A stretch of DNA of 7,820 nt, taken from WHSM01 sp050701695. Lineage in GTDB: Bacteria > Actinomycetota > Actinomycetes > Mycobacteriales > Micromonosporaceae. The stretch lies in NCBI GenBank assembly GCA_050701695.1, contig JBOGDE010000274.1:1-7820 (forward strand), in the 5' to 3' direction. Positions within the stretch are counted from its first letter, which is position 1. Each line of letters begins with the position of its first letter. A program made the translations under genes and the position numbers. The notes under the pieces are model-generated. The model had not been told where the DNA came from and ran no database searches. It worked only from the letters and a program-made list of their open reading frames with translations. Shown here one piece after another: positions 1 through 5,752 of this stretch.

Positions 1-644
1 ACCGCACGCCGCGCCACGAACCGCACCCGGGTGCCCGGGCTGAGCAGCGCGGGCGGCTCCCGCTCCGGGTCGAACAGCACCAGGTCGGTACGCCCGATCA
101 GCTGCCACCCGCCCGGCGACTCCGAGGGATACACCCCGGTGTACGGCCCGGCGAGCCCCACGGACCCGGTAGGGACCTTCGGGCGGGGCTCCGCCCGGCG
201 CGGCACCCGCCACCGCTCCGGCAGACCGGTGAGATACCCGAATCCCGGCGCGAACCCGCAGAACGCCACCTCGAACTCGGTCGCCACATGCCGGGCCACC
301 ACCTCGTCGACCGGTACCCCCCACAGTGCCGCCACCTCGGCGAGGTCTGGCCCGTCGTACACGGTGGGTACCTCGACCACCGGCCCGGCCACCGGCACCG
401 ACGACTCGACCAACGGCCACTCCCGCAGCCGGGCCGCCAGCCCGGCCGGGTCGGCCACCCCGTCCACCAGGACGGTACGGGCGGCGGGCACCAGCTCGGC
501 CGCGGCGAATTCGCCAGCGGCACGGCGGCGTACCAGCTCCGAATGCCAGGCGGAGACGGCGTGCGTGCTGCCCAGCTCCAGCAGCAGCGCCTCGCCCCCG
601 ACGACCCTAGGCGCGGGGCTGCTCGTCGCGGCGCTCAGAATCAC
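1..644 (-). CDS. pxpB: 5-oxoprolinase subunit PxpB (KipI / allophanate hydrolase subunit 1 family), 3' end cut by window edge
   Basis: By family knowledge, PxpB works in the cytoplasm with PxpC and PxpA as the prokaryotic ATP-dependent 5-oxoprolinase, which opens pyroglutamate to glutamate. The family also includes the KipI kinase inhibitor. The minus-strand translation gives 214 codons. It carries the family core FCGFAPGFGYLTGLP at about residues 128-142, a PRRAEPR segment at 148-154, and GVYPSESPGGWQLIGRT at 170-186, then an LFDPERE strand. The usual length is 200-240 residues, so only a few C-terminal residues are missing at the left edge. The start is GTG at 644. It is the only ATG, GTG or TTG between the last in-frame stop and the conserved GGEALLLELGS strand, but its Shine-Dalgarno is weak. 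It overlaps the end of the upstream DUF6458 gene by 38 nt, suggesting translational coupling. pxpC and pxpA may lie beyond the edge but are not visible. Family assignment is firm; the exact start is less so. Confidence 0.9.
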   Translation of the reverse strand, partial: MILSAATSSPAPRVVGGEALLLELGSTHAVSAWHSELVRRRAAGEFAAAELVPAARTVLVDGVADPAGLAARLREWPLVESSVPVAGPVVEVPTVYDGPDLAEVAALWGVPVDEVVARHVATEFEVAFCGFAPGFGYLTGLPERWRVPRRAEPRPKVPTGSVGLAGPYTGVYPSESPGGWQLIGRTDLVLFDPEREPPALLSPGTRVRFVARRA

Positions 645-855
645 GTTTGATGTTTCCGCCGCGCTGATACTGCTCGGCGACGGAGGCCTTGCGGCGGGTC
701 ATCCAGAAGGCGATGGTGAGCACCAGCCCGGCGGCGCCGCTGATCATGAGCACCCATCCGACCACGTCCAGGTCCAGCCAGCTCAGATCCTGCTTCACAC
801 CGAACGCGATGATCGCGCCGATCGCGACCAGAAAGATGCTGCCGCCGATCCCCAT
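607..855 (-). CDS. DUF6458 family small membrane protein, copy 1
   Basis: This 82-residue protein has unknown function. It opens with MGIGGSIFLVAIGAIIAFGV, a glycine-rich hydrophobic helix at about residues 4-20. A short acidic-aromatic linker (LSWLDLDVVGW) follows, then a second hydrophobic helix at about 31-51 ending in FW, and a charged, probably cytoplasmic tail with RRK. This two-helix layout matches the actinobacterial DUF6458 family. The start is secure: ATG at 855 follows a GGGAGGAG Shine-Dalgarno by about 4 nt. A TACGAT box at 877-882 (minus strand) could be its own promoter, because a terminator separates it from the paralogue upstream. Its last 38 nt overlap the start of pxpB. It shares 37 of the first 51 residues with the neighbouring copy; the tails do not align. 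The role is unknown. Confidence 0.85.
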   Translation of the reverse strand: MGIGGSIFLVAIGAIIAFGVKQDLSWLDLDVVGWVLMISGAAGLVLTIAFWMTRRKASVAEQYQRGGNIKRDSERRDEQPRA

Positions 856-876
856 GGTGCTCCTCCCGACCCGATC

Positions 877-882
877 ATCGTA
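877..882 (-). promoter_or_regulatory. Candidate -10 box for DUF6458 copy 1 and pxpB
   Basis: TACGAT on the minus strand fits the actinobacterial TANNNT -10 pattern. A start site about 7 nt downstream would leave a short leader that contains the GGGAGGAG Shine-Dalgarno. I see no convincing -35. A 6-bp inverted repeat with a 1-nt centre (885-897, CGTGCC/GGCACG) sits just upstream in the spacer and could be an operator. Motif evidence only. Confidence 0.35.
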
Positions 883-918
883 GCCGTGCCGGGCACGACG
901 ACGATAGGCCAGGGGAAA

Positions 919-953
919 CGCACGGCCGGCCCGCGACGGGGCCTGGCCGTGCG
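919..953 (-). terminator. Intrinsic-type terminator after DUF6458 copy 2
   Basis: CGCACGGCC followed by GGCCC (919-932) pairs with GGGCC, a bulged T and GGCCGTGCG (939-953). This gives a 14-bp stem with one bulge and a 6-nt loop. On the minus strand it starts 5 nt after the stop codon of the 959-1204 gene, and the stem is followed by TTTCCCC, a short U run. It should end the transcript of that gene and insulate the downstream DUF6458-pxpB pair. Confidence 0.7.
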
Positions 954-958
954 GTTAC

Positions 959-1204
959 TCAGTGACGCGCGGGGGGTGGCGTGGACCGCCCGTCGTAGTA
1001 GTGGCGTTCCTCGTGTACCGCCTGCGCGGCGATGGCCCGGCGACGCCGGTTCCAGAAGTGCAGCGTCAGGATCAGCCCGGTCACGCCCGCGAGCATCAGG
1101 ACCCAACCCACCACGTTGAGATCGAGCCAGCTCAGCTGGTACTCGACCCCGAACGCCACGATCGCTCCGATCGCGATCAGGGTGATGCTTCCTCCGATAC
1201 CCAT
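959..1204 (-). CDS. DUF6458 family small membrane protein, copy 2
   Basis: This 81-residue protein of unknown function is a tandem paralogue of the 607-855 gene. It starts MGIGGSITLIAIGAIVAFGV (helix 1, about residues 4-20), has the same SWLDLNVVGW linker, and a second helix at about 31-51 ending FW. Its basic and histidine-rich tail (NRRRRAIAAQAVHEER and on) does not match the other copy. The start is ATG at 1204, with GGAGGTGA a few bases upstream. That Shine-Dalgarno lies in the 3' arm of a 7-bp hairpin (1208-1225), so initiation may be dampened or regulated. A terminator follows the gene directly, so it is probably monocistronic. It is transcribed divergently from the decarboxylase gene, with 79 bp between the two starts. 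Confidence 0.85.
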   Translation of the reverse strand: MGIGGSITLIAIGAIVAFGVEYQLSWLDLNVVGWVLMLAGVTGLILTLHFWNRRRRAIAAQAVHEERHYYDGRSTPPPARH

Positions 1205-1207
1205 GGC

Positions 1208-1225
1208 TCACCTCCGCAGAGGTGA
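1208..1225 (-). promoter_or_regulatory. Hairpin with UGCG tetraloop covering the Shine-Dalgarno of DUF6458 copy 2
   Basis: Read on the minus strand, TCACCTC and GAGGTGA form a perfect 7-bp stem closed by C-UGCG-G, a member of the very stable cUNCGg tetraloop class. The 3' arm plus the last loop G is the ribosome binding site GGAGGTGA of the ATG at 1204. The pairing is seen directly. A regulatory role is inferred and requires a transcript that starts upstream of 1225. Confidence 0.5.
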
Positions 1226-1250
1226 TACCCGTTCCGCGCCGGCTCACACG

Positions 1251-1271
1251 TGGGGTGGGCCCACCACCCCA
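1251..1271. repeat. Inverted repeat in the divergent promoter region (candidate operator)
   Basis: TGGGGTGG (1251-1258) and CCACCCCA (1264-1271) form a perfect 8-bp inverted repeat around a 5-nt centre. A nested 10-bp palindrome GTGGGCCCAC lies at 1255-1264. The repeat ends immediately before the TAGGCT -10 box of the decarboxylase and occupies the -10/-35 spacer. That is a normal position for a repressor site controlling one or both divergent genes. No regulator is identified. Confidence 0.35.
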
Positions 1272-1277
1272 TAGGCT
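1272..1277 (+). promoter_or_regulatory. Candidate -10 box of a leaderless promoter for the decarboxylase
   Basis: TAGGCT fits TANNNT and ends 7 nt before the A of the ATG at 1284, where transcription would be expected to start. There is no Shine-Dalgarno in front of this ATG, consistent with a leaderless mRNA. The next gene downstream has the same spacing. No clear -35 is seen. Confidence 0.45.
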
Positions 1278-1283
1278 CGGGCG

Positions 1284-2744
1284 ATGCCTGAGGAGAGCCC
1301 GCTCGACCCGTCCCCGGCCCGGATCCGGGAGATGGGCACCGCCGCCCTGGAATGGATGGCCGACTATCACGCCGCACTGCGCGAGCTGCCGGTGGCACCG
1401 CGTACCTCCGCCGAGGAGCTGAAGCGGGCACTCGCCGAGCCGCTGCCGCGACAGGGCCGCGACTTCGGCGCGCTCATGGACACCTTCCGGGAGGTGATCG
1501 TGCCCGGCAGCCGGCACAACGGGCACCCCCGCTTCTTCGGGTACGTGTCGGCTCCCGGCACCGCGGTGGCGTCGGTCGCCGACCTGTTGGCGTCCGCGCT
1601 GAACGCCAACCTGCCGGCGTGGCGCTCCGCACCGGCCCCGACCGAGCTGGAGCACGTCGCGATCGACTGGATCCGGGAAGGCCTGGGCCTGCCGGAGGGC
1701 GCCGGCGGGCTGTTCATGAGCGGCGGCTCGATGGCGAACTTCTCCGCGATCGCCGCGGCACGGCACCGGCACTGCGGTGAGGCCGTCGCGGAAGCCGGCG
1801 CGGCGGCGCACCCGAAGCCGCTGCGGCTCTACCTGTCTACCGAGGCCCACCATTCCAGCCACAAGGCCGCCGGGCTGCTCGGGATCGGCCGGGGCAACGT
1901 ACGGGAGGTGCCGGTCGACGAGCGGTTCCAGATGGACGTCGCGGCGCTGCGCCGCATGATCGACGAGGACGTGGCCGCCGGAGCGGATCCGTTCTGCGTG
2001 GTCGCCAGCGCCGGCACGGTGGTCACCGGCGCGGTCGACCCGCTCGCCGAGATCGCCGCGATCACCCGCGAGTACGGTCTCTGGCTGCACGTCGACGCCT
2101 GCTACGGCGGGTTCGCCCGGCTCGCCCCGTCGGCGGCGCCGCTGTTCGACGGCATCGCCGAGGCCGACTCGGTGGCGCTGGATCCGCACAAGTGGCTCTA
2201 CCTGCCGGCGGACTGCGGCTGCCTGATCTACCGGGAGCCGGCTCTGGCCCGCCAGGCGTTCGCCCTCGACGCCGACTACACCCGGGTGATCGCGGACGAG
2301 CCGGCGGAAGCCTTCGCCTTCTGGGACTACGGCCCCGACCTGTCCCGCCGGTTCCGCGCCCTGAAGGTGTGGATGACCCTGGCGTACGCCGGTGCCGACG
2401 GCATCGCCGGCGCGATCGAGTCCAACCTCGACGCCGCCCGGTACGCCGCCGAGCTGATCGAGGCGAGCCAGGAGTTCGAGCTGATGGCGCCGGTGGGGCT
2501 GTCCATCTTCTGCTTCCGGTACCACCCGCCTGGTTTCACCGGCAGCGACGCCGACCTCGACACCCTCAACGAGCGGATCATGCTGACGCTGCAGCGGGGC
2601 GGCAGTTCGTACCTGTCGAACGCCAGCATCGGCGGCCGGTTCGCGCTGCGCGGCTGCGTGCTGAACTACCGCACCACCCGGGACGACATCGAGGTCATGC
2701 TGGCCGACGTACGCGACGCGGCCCGCCTGGTGTATGCCACGTAA
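1284..2744 (+). CDS. PLP-dependent group II amino-acid decarboxylase (aromatic-L-amino-acid decarboxylase-like)
   Basis: This 486-residue protein is a cytosolic fold-type I PLP enzyme of the group II decarboxylase family, which converts an L-amino acid to its amine and CO2. Visible landmarks, in order: HPRFFGYVSAP (81-91) in the substrate-site region; SGGSMANFSA (146-155), which binds the cofactor phosphate in this family; EAHHSSHKAAG (187-197), with His190 placed to stack on the PLP ring; HVDACYGG (269-276), with Asp271 for the pyridine nitrogen; and DPHKW (300-304), with Lys303 as the Schiff-base lysine. Asp271 and Lys303 carry the same numbers as in human DOPA decarboxylase. Tyr349 in WDYGPDLSRRFR aligns with the catalytic-loop tyrosine that marks decarboxylases rather than aldehyde synthases. 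Length is typical. The start at 1284 fits the family N-terminus and a leaderless promoter. The substrate cannot be read from sequence; tyrosine, tryptophan, phenylalanine or another amino acid are all possible. The SixA-like gene follows after 42 bp but probably has its own promoter. Confidence 0.92.
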   Translation: MPEESPLDPSPARIREMGTAALEWMADYHAALRELPVAPRTSAEELKRALAEPLPRQGRDFGALMDTFREVIVPGSRHNGHPRFFGYVSAPGTAVASVADLLASALNANLPAWRSAPAPTELEHVAIDWIREGLGLPEGAGGLFMSGGSMANFSAIAAARHRHCGEAVAEAGAAAHPKPLRLYLSTEAHHSSHKAAGLLGIGRGNVREVPVDERFQMDVAALRRMIDEDVAAGADPFCVVASAGTVVTGAVDPLAEIAAITREYGLWLHVDACYGGFARLAPSAAPLFDGIAEADSVALDPHKWLYLPADCGCLIYREPALARQAFALDADYTRVIADEPAEAFAFWDYGPDLSRRFRALKVWMTLAYAGADGIAGAIESNLDAARYAAELIEASQEFELMAPVGLSIFCFRYHPPGFTGSDADLDTLNERIMLTLQRGGSSYLSNASIGGRFALRGCVLNYRTTRDDIEVMLADVRDAARLVYAT

Positions 2745-2774
2745 CTTCCCGGTGGATACCGCGTGACCTGCCCG

Positions 2775-2780
2775 TACGCT
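2775..2780 (+). promoter_or_regulatory. Candidate -10 box of a leaderless promoter for the SixA-like gene
   Basis: TACGCT fits TANNNT and ends 7 nt before the first base of the GTG at 2787, which is followed directly by ATG. The spacing equals that before the decarboxylase gene. No Shine-Dalgarno precedes either codon. This argues against the earlier GTG at 2763, which lies upstream of the box. Confidence 0.4.
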
Positions 2781-2786
2781 GGGGCT

Positions 2787-3272
2787 GTGATGCGACAGCT
2801 GGTGCTGCTCAGGCACGCCAAAGCGGAGCACCCGACAGGGGTGGCGGACTTCGAACGCCCGCTCACCGCGCGCGGGCTGCGCGACTCCCGCGCCGCCGGT
2901 GACTGGCTCTCTTCCGCCGGGTACGTCCCCGGCGCGGTGATCTGCTCCCCGGCCGAGCGCACCCGGCAGACCTGGTCGGGCGTCAAGTCGCGGCTGCCCC
3001 GGCAGGCCGAGGTGCTGTACGACCGGCGGATCTACGACGCCGGCGACGCCGAGGAGTTGCTGGACGCGGTGCACGACATCGACGGTGAGGTCCAGGTGCT
3101 GATGCTGATCGGCCACAACCCGACGATCGAGCAGCTCAGCGGCCTGCTGGACCCCTCCGGCGAGTACGGCCTGCGTACCGCCGGGATCGCGGTGCACGAG
3201 TGGGACGGCGCCTGGTCGGAGCTCAAGCCCGGCGGCGCCCCCATCGTCGCGAGCACCACCGCCCGCGGCTGA
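2787..3272 (+). CDS. SixA-like histidine phosphatase (histidine phosphatase superfamily)
   Basis: This is a small cytosolic phosphatase of the RHG/phosphoglycerate-mutase-like superfamily. The E. coli relative SixA removes phosphate from phosphohistidine on phosphotransfer proteins; the true substrate here is unknown. With a start at GTG 2787 (161 residues), the catalytic motif is LVLLRHAKAEH with Arg9 and His10, the nucleophile in this family. CSPAERTRQT at about 53-62 supplies the second conserved arginine. MLIGHNP, with His110, supplies the second catalytic histidine. RHA replaces the RHG of classical mutases, as is usual in SixA-like proteins. Three starts are possible: GTG 2763, GTG 2787 and ATG 2790. 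I chose 2787 because it matches the leaderless spacing; ATG 2790 gives almost the same protein, and most relatives begin there with M-R-x-L. No signal peptide. It converges on the amidase gene, with a shared terminator between them. Confidence 0.85.
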   Translation: MMRQLVLLRHAKAEHPTGVADFERPLTARGLRDSRAAGDWLSSAGYVPGAVICSPAERTRQTWSGVKSRLPRQAEVLYDRRIYDAGDAEELLDAVHDIDGEVQVLMLIGHNPTIEQLSGLLDPSGEYGLRTAGIAVHEWDGAWSELKPGGAPIVASTTARG

Positions 3273-3321
3273 GCTTGGCGGCACCGCCCGCGGCCGGGTG
3301 CAGACCGGCACTCCGCACACA

Positions 3322-3355
3322 GCGGCGCCGCCCCGGCGGGATGGGGCGGCGCCGC
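3322..3355. terminator. Bidirectional hairpin terminator between convergent genes
   Basis: GCGGCGCCGCCCC (3322-3334) and GGGGCGGCGCCGC (3343-3355) form a perfect 13-bp, almost wholly GC stem with an 8-nt loop. It lies 50 nt after the SixA-like stop and 54 nt after the amidase stop on the other strand. There is no U tract on either side, as is common for actinobacterial terminators. It probably ends both transcripts. Confidence 0.7.
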
Positions 3356-3408
3356 GGTCGTGGGGCCTGCCTCACAGCAGATCCGGGAACGGCGTCCGCG
3401 CCGCGGGC

Positions 3409-4137
3409 TTACGCATTGAGCAGGGCGCGTACGTCGTCGCGGAGCCGCGGCAGCCGGGCGTACAGCCGGTCTCCCGGGCACAGGGTGGCGACGAAGTCCC
3501 GGTGGCCCTTGATGTTCCGCGGCGGGATGCCGTACTTCTGGCAGATGAAGGCGCACATCCGGACGAGCTTGCGGTAGTGCTCGTCGCGGATCTGCACGTT
3601 CATGTAGTTGCCTTCGTTCTCGATGCCGACCGCGACCTCGTTCTGGCCGGTGCAGTGGGCGCCGATGACGTGCTTGTTCCCGTCGATCAGGGCCGGCAGG
3701 CTGCGGTGCCGACCGACCATGATGTGGCCGCCGCGGCTGATCGTGAACTGCTGCCCGGAGTCCCGCCAGCCGCGGTTGAAGTGCCACTGCTGGATGTTGC
3801 GGGCGAGCTGGAACGCGTGTGCCCGCGAGTAGTCGGTGCTGTTGGCGCTGGCGGTGTGGTGGATGATGAGCTTGGTGGGTCGCCGGTTGATCACGTCGAT
3901 CGGTTCTTTGGGCGGCTGCGCGTTCCAGTCGCCGGTGGTGTAGATCGTTGGCCGGTCGACCGCGAGCGCCGGGCTCGCGTTGAGCAGCGTGCCGCCGGTC
4001 GACAGCAGCACCGCACCGGCTACCGCGCCGCCGCGCAGCACCGACCTGCGGGACAGACCCGCCTCCGGCTCGCCGAGATCGGGGGTGAGCTCGGCACCGG
4101 AGTCGCCGCAGCACGGTCCGTAGAGGTCGTCGGACAT
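3409..4137 (-). CDS. Tat-exported N-acetylmuramoyl-L-alanine amidase (PGRP / Amidase_2 family)
   Basis: This 242-residue zinc amidase should cut the bond between N-acetylmuramic acid and L-alanine of peptidoglycan, outside the membrane. A twin-arginine signal is clear: SRRSVLRG at 29-36, a hydrophobic Ala/Gly/Leu stretch at about 37-52, and a likely cleavage after ALA at 59. The n-region is long, about 29 residues, with Cys9-Cys10. The catalytic domain spans roughly 65-242. Zinc ligands are a histidine of IIHHTA (93-94), His212 in GHRDF and Cys220 in CPGD, the PGRP/T7-lysozyme pattern. IGAHCTG and GIENEG (171-176) match the family core. There is no separate wall-binding domain. The start at ATG 4137 follows AAGGAG by 6 nt. 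The gene lies 21 nt downstream of the restored stop of the M23 gene, so the two form an operon of hydrolases with complementary bond specificity. Confidence 0.93.
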   Translation of the reverse strand: MSDDLYGPCCGDSGAELTPDLGEPEAGLSRRSVLRGGAVAGAVLLSTGGTLLNASPALAVDRPTIYTTGDWNAQPPKEPIDVINRRPTKLIIHHTASANSTDYSRAHAFQLARNIQQWHFNRGWRDSGQQFTISRGGHIMVGRHRSLPALIDGNKHVIGAHCTGQNEVAVGIENEGNYMNVQIRDEHYRKLVRMCAFICQKYGIPPRNIKGHRDFVATLCPGDRLYARLPRLRDDVRALLNA

Positions 4138-4158
4138 GGTGGTCTCCTTACTGTGGGG

Positions 4159-4279
4159 TCAGGCGTTGACGAGGCGTACGTTGGTCCACCGGTCGCCGTC
4201 GGGGCGGCTGGCGTCCCAGGTGGCCCAGACCGCGTCACCGGTGGCATCGCGGCCGAACACGTGGAGCTTTCCGGGGCCC
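4159..4279 (-). other. Out-of-frame tail of the M23 gene (sixth propeller repeat) downstream of a 1-nt frameshift
   Basis: On the minus strand, the frame one base off from the main frame reads KLHVFGRDATGDAVWATWD, then a DRWTNVRLVNA end and TGA at 4161-4159. This matches repeat 1 of the same protein (TQVFGRSGGGDVLWKT). The frame has no start codon of its own. The main frame reads through the same bases as KAPRVRPRCHR and stops at 4235. The switch falls in or next to the GGGG run at 4273-4276. Confidence 0.8.
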
Positions 4280-5581
4280 GGCGGCCAGCAGGTCGGGGCC
4301 GTGACTGAAGCGGGTCCCCAGCTCGTCGATCAGAGCCCAGTTGCCCCAGCCGGTGTCCGGGCGGTGGATGCGCTGGTGCAGCCGCCCATTGGCGTCGCGC
4401 ACCATCACGTCGACGGTGCCGGCCGCCCGGCTGGCCACGGCCGGCGCGACGCCGTTCATGGTCGTCACGGAGCCGGGCATCGATGACCACGGCTTCCAGC
4501 CTTCGCCGGGCACGAACCGCTTGTGCTGTACGCGGGCGTCCGGGCCGCGTACCACCAGGTCGACGATCCCGCCGGGGCGTACGGCGACGTCCGGTCCGGA
4601 GCTGTAGCCGCCGCCGGAGATCTGCACCCACGGCTGCCATCCCTCGCCGGCCCGCCAGGCGCGCCGCACCACCGCGTGGTCGCCGGCCCGTACCGCGAAC
4701 AGCAGGATCGTGTCCCGGTCCGGTGCGACCGCCGCCGGCGGGTACGCCAGGTCGAACTCCGACAGCTGCCGCCACGCGCTCCACTCGCCGCCGGGAGGCC
4801 GGGATCGGTTGACCAGCTTCGACTGTCCGTTACGCGCGAACAGTTCCAGCTGGCCTGCGAACCGGCTGGTCACGTCGGGGTTGCCGATGATGTTGCCGCC
4901 GAGGTTGCGCCAGTTCGACCAGCCTGAGCCGGGTACGTGGGTCTTCCACAGCACGTCACCGCCACCGGAGCGACCGAACACCTGGGTACGGCCGTCCGCG
5001 CCCGGCGCCGCCGAGAGCGAGTTGTCCGGGTCGGCGCAGTTGCGGCTGGTGTAGCTGGGCCCGTTGTACGTGAAGGAGTAGTCGGGGTTGAGCGGCTTGC
5101 CGTGGAAGTGGATCGAGGCCGCCACCCCGTCGTGCCGCTGCTCGTAGTGCAGGTGCGCGGAGCTGGTGCCGGAACGACCCACCTTCCCGATCGGCTCCCC
5201 AGGGTGCACCCAGGAGCCGTCGCGGATCAGGAATTCGCTGAGGTGCTGGTAGTCGGTGGACCATGCGGAGTTGTGGTGGATCCGGATGGTGCGGTCACCG
5301 TCGCTCTCGGTCCACACCTGGGCCCGGCCGCCGGCGCTGGCGCGTACCACGTCGCCGAGGTCGTCGTTGCCACCACCGCGGTTGAAGTCGAGCGGGTAGT
5401 GGTTTCCGGAGCCGCCGTGACCGGCGTACGTCGCGCCCTGCCGGGTGTCGCCGCACGGGAACGGGATCTCGAACAGCGGTCTGAGTTCGTCGCCGGCGGC
5501 CGCGTCGGCGTGGTGGGCGCCGAGCGGAAACAGGGAAAGGGCGAGGGCCGACACGGCGACCCCAACGGGCAAAGCGCGCAT
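4159..5581 (-). CDS. Secreted M23 metallopeptidase with C-terminal beta-propeller; frameshifted near its 3' end
   Basis: M23 (LytM-type) zinc endopeptidases cut peptide cross-links in peptidoglycan. The start is ATG 5581, four bases after the strong GGGAGGT; an upstream in-frame ATG at 5650 lacks such a site. Residues 1-30 are a Sec signal (MRALPVGVAV, then hydrophobic, ending ADAAA). The M23 domain (about 35-175) has the full zinc and catalytic set: HYPLD (His61, Asp65), His113 in YQHLSE, and HLHYE (His143, His145). From about 199, roughly 45-residue repeats follow, each with a hydrophobic strand (such as TQVFGR) and a later GW..W motif, typical of PLL-like sialidase-fold propellers that bind glycans. 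As sequenced, the frame ends at 4235 after an arginine-rich tail unlike the rest. Removing one base from the GGGGCCC run at 4273-4279 restores GPGKLHVFGRDATGDAVW and a sixth repeat, stopping at 4159 with 473 residues. This is a sequencing error or a recent mutation. The operon continues into the amidase. Confidence 0.88.
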
Positions 5582-5752
5582 GCTACCTCCCGAGGCACTC
5601 CCAGCATGGGGAGCAGACATCGACCGAGATTGTTCTTTCGGGGGATACACGAGGCGTATATGTGGCTCGACTCGGCTAGCATCCCGGGCAGTAATCGCGT
5701 TGTTTCAGATCGGGCCCCAATCGGGCTTTAGTACGTGAAACGGACAGCGCCG
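5582..5752. promoter_or_regulatory. Divergent promoter region between the hydrolase operon and the SARP gene
   Basis: This 171-bp interval has more A and T than its surroundings and must hold promoters for both directions. It contains the strong Shine-Dalgarno of the M23 gene next to 5581 and AT-rich patches around 5626-5664. On the plus side it has the 11-bp-period direct repeat described separately and a TTGTTT at 5700-5705. I could not assign confident -10/-35 pairs for either gene. Confidence 0.45.
5710..5727 (+). promoter_or_regulatory. Direct heptamer repeat resembling a SARP binding site
   Basis: TCGGGCC (5710-5716) and TCGGGCT (5721-5727) are direct repeats with 11-bp period and a 4-bp spacer. 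If read one base earlier, both units are the identical heptamer ATCGGGC. SARP regulators of the ActII-ORF4/DnrI type are known to bind heptamers like TCGAGNN, spaced 4 bp apart, just upstream of the -10 region. The site is 26 bp before the SARP start codon, so autoregulation is the simplest reading. This rests on a single two-copy repeat. Confidence 0.4.

Noticed and set aside
31..1119. 362-codon plus-strand open frame at the left end
   Set aside because: It is antisense to pxpB and the DUF6458 genes, all of which have recognisable motifs. The peptide is low-complexity Ser/Thr/Arg/Pro.
795..3320. 841-codon open frame on the minus strand
   Set aside because: It lies antisense to the decarboxylase and SixA-like genes and crosses both DUF6458 genes. 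Its peptide is low-complexity Arg/Gly/Val-rich with no family motif. This is the usual GC-rich shadow frame.
4235..4279. Programmed frameshift in the M23 gene
   Set aside because: The GGGGCCC run is short and shows no slippery heptamer with a downstream structure that I can support. A plain indel is simpler.
3298..5731. Long plus-strand open frames opposite the amidase and M23 genes (3298-4308 and 4937-5731)
   Set aside because: Both are Val/Gly/Arg-rich shadows of the minus-strand hydrolases, with no motifs and no good start context.
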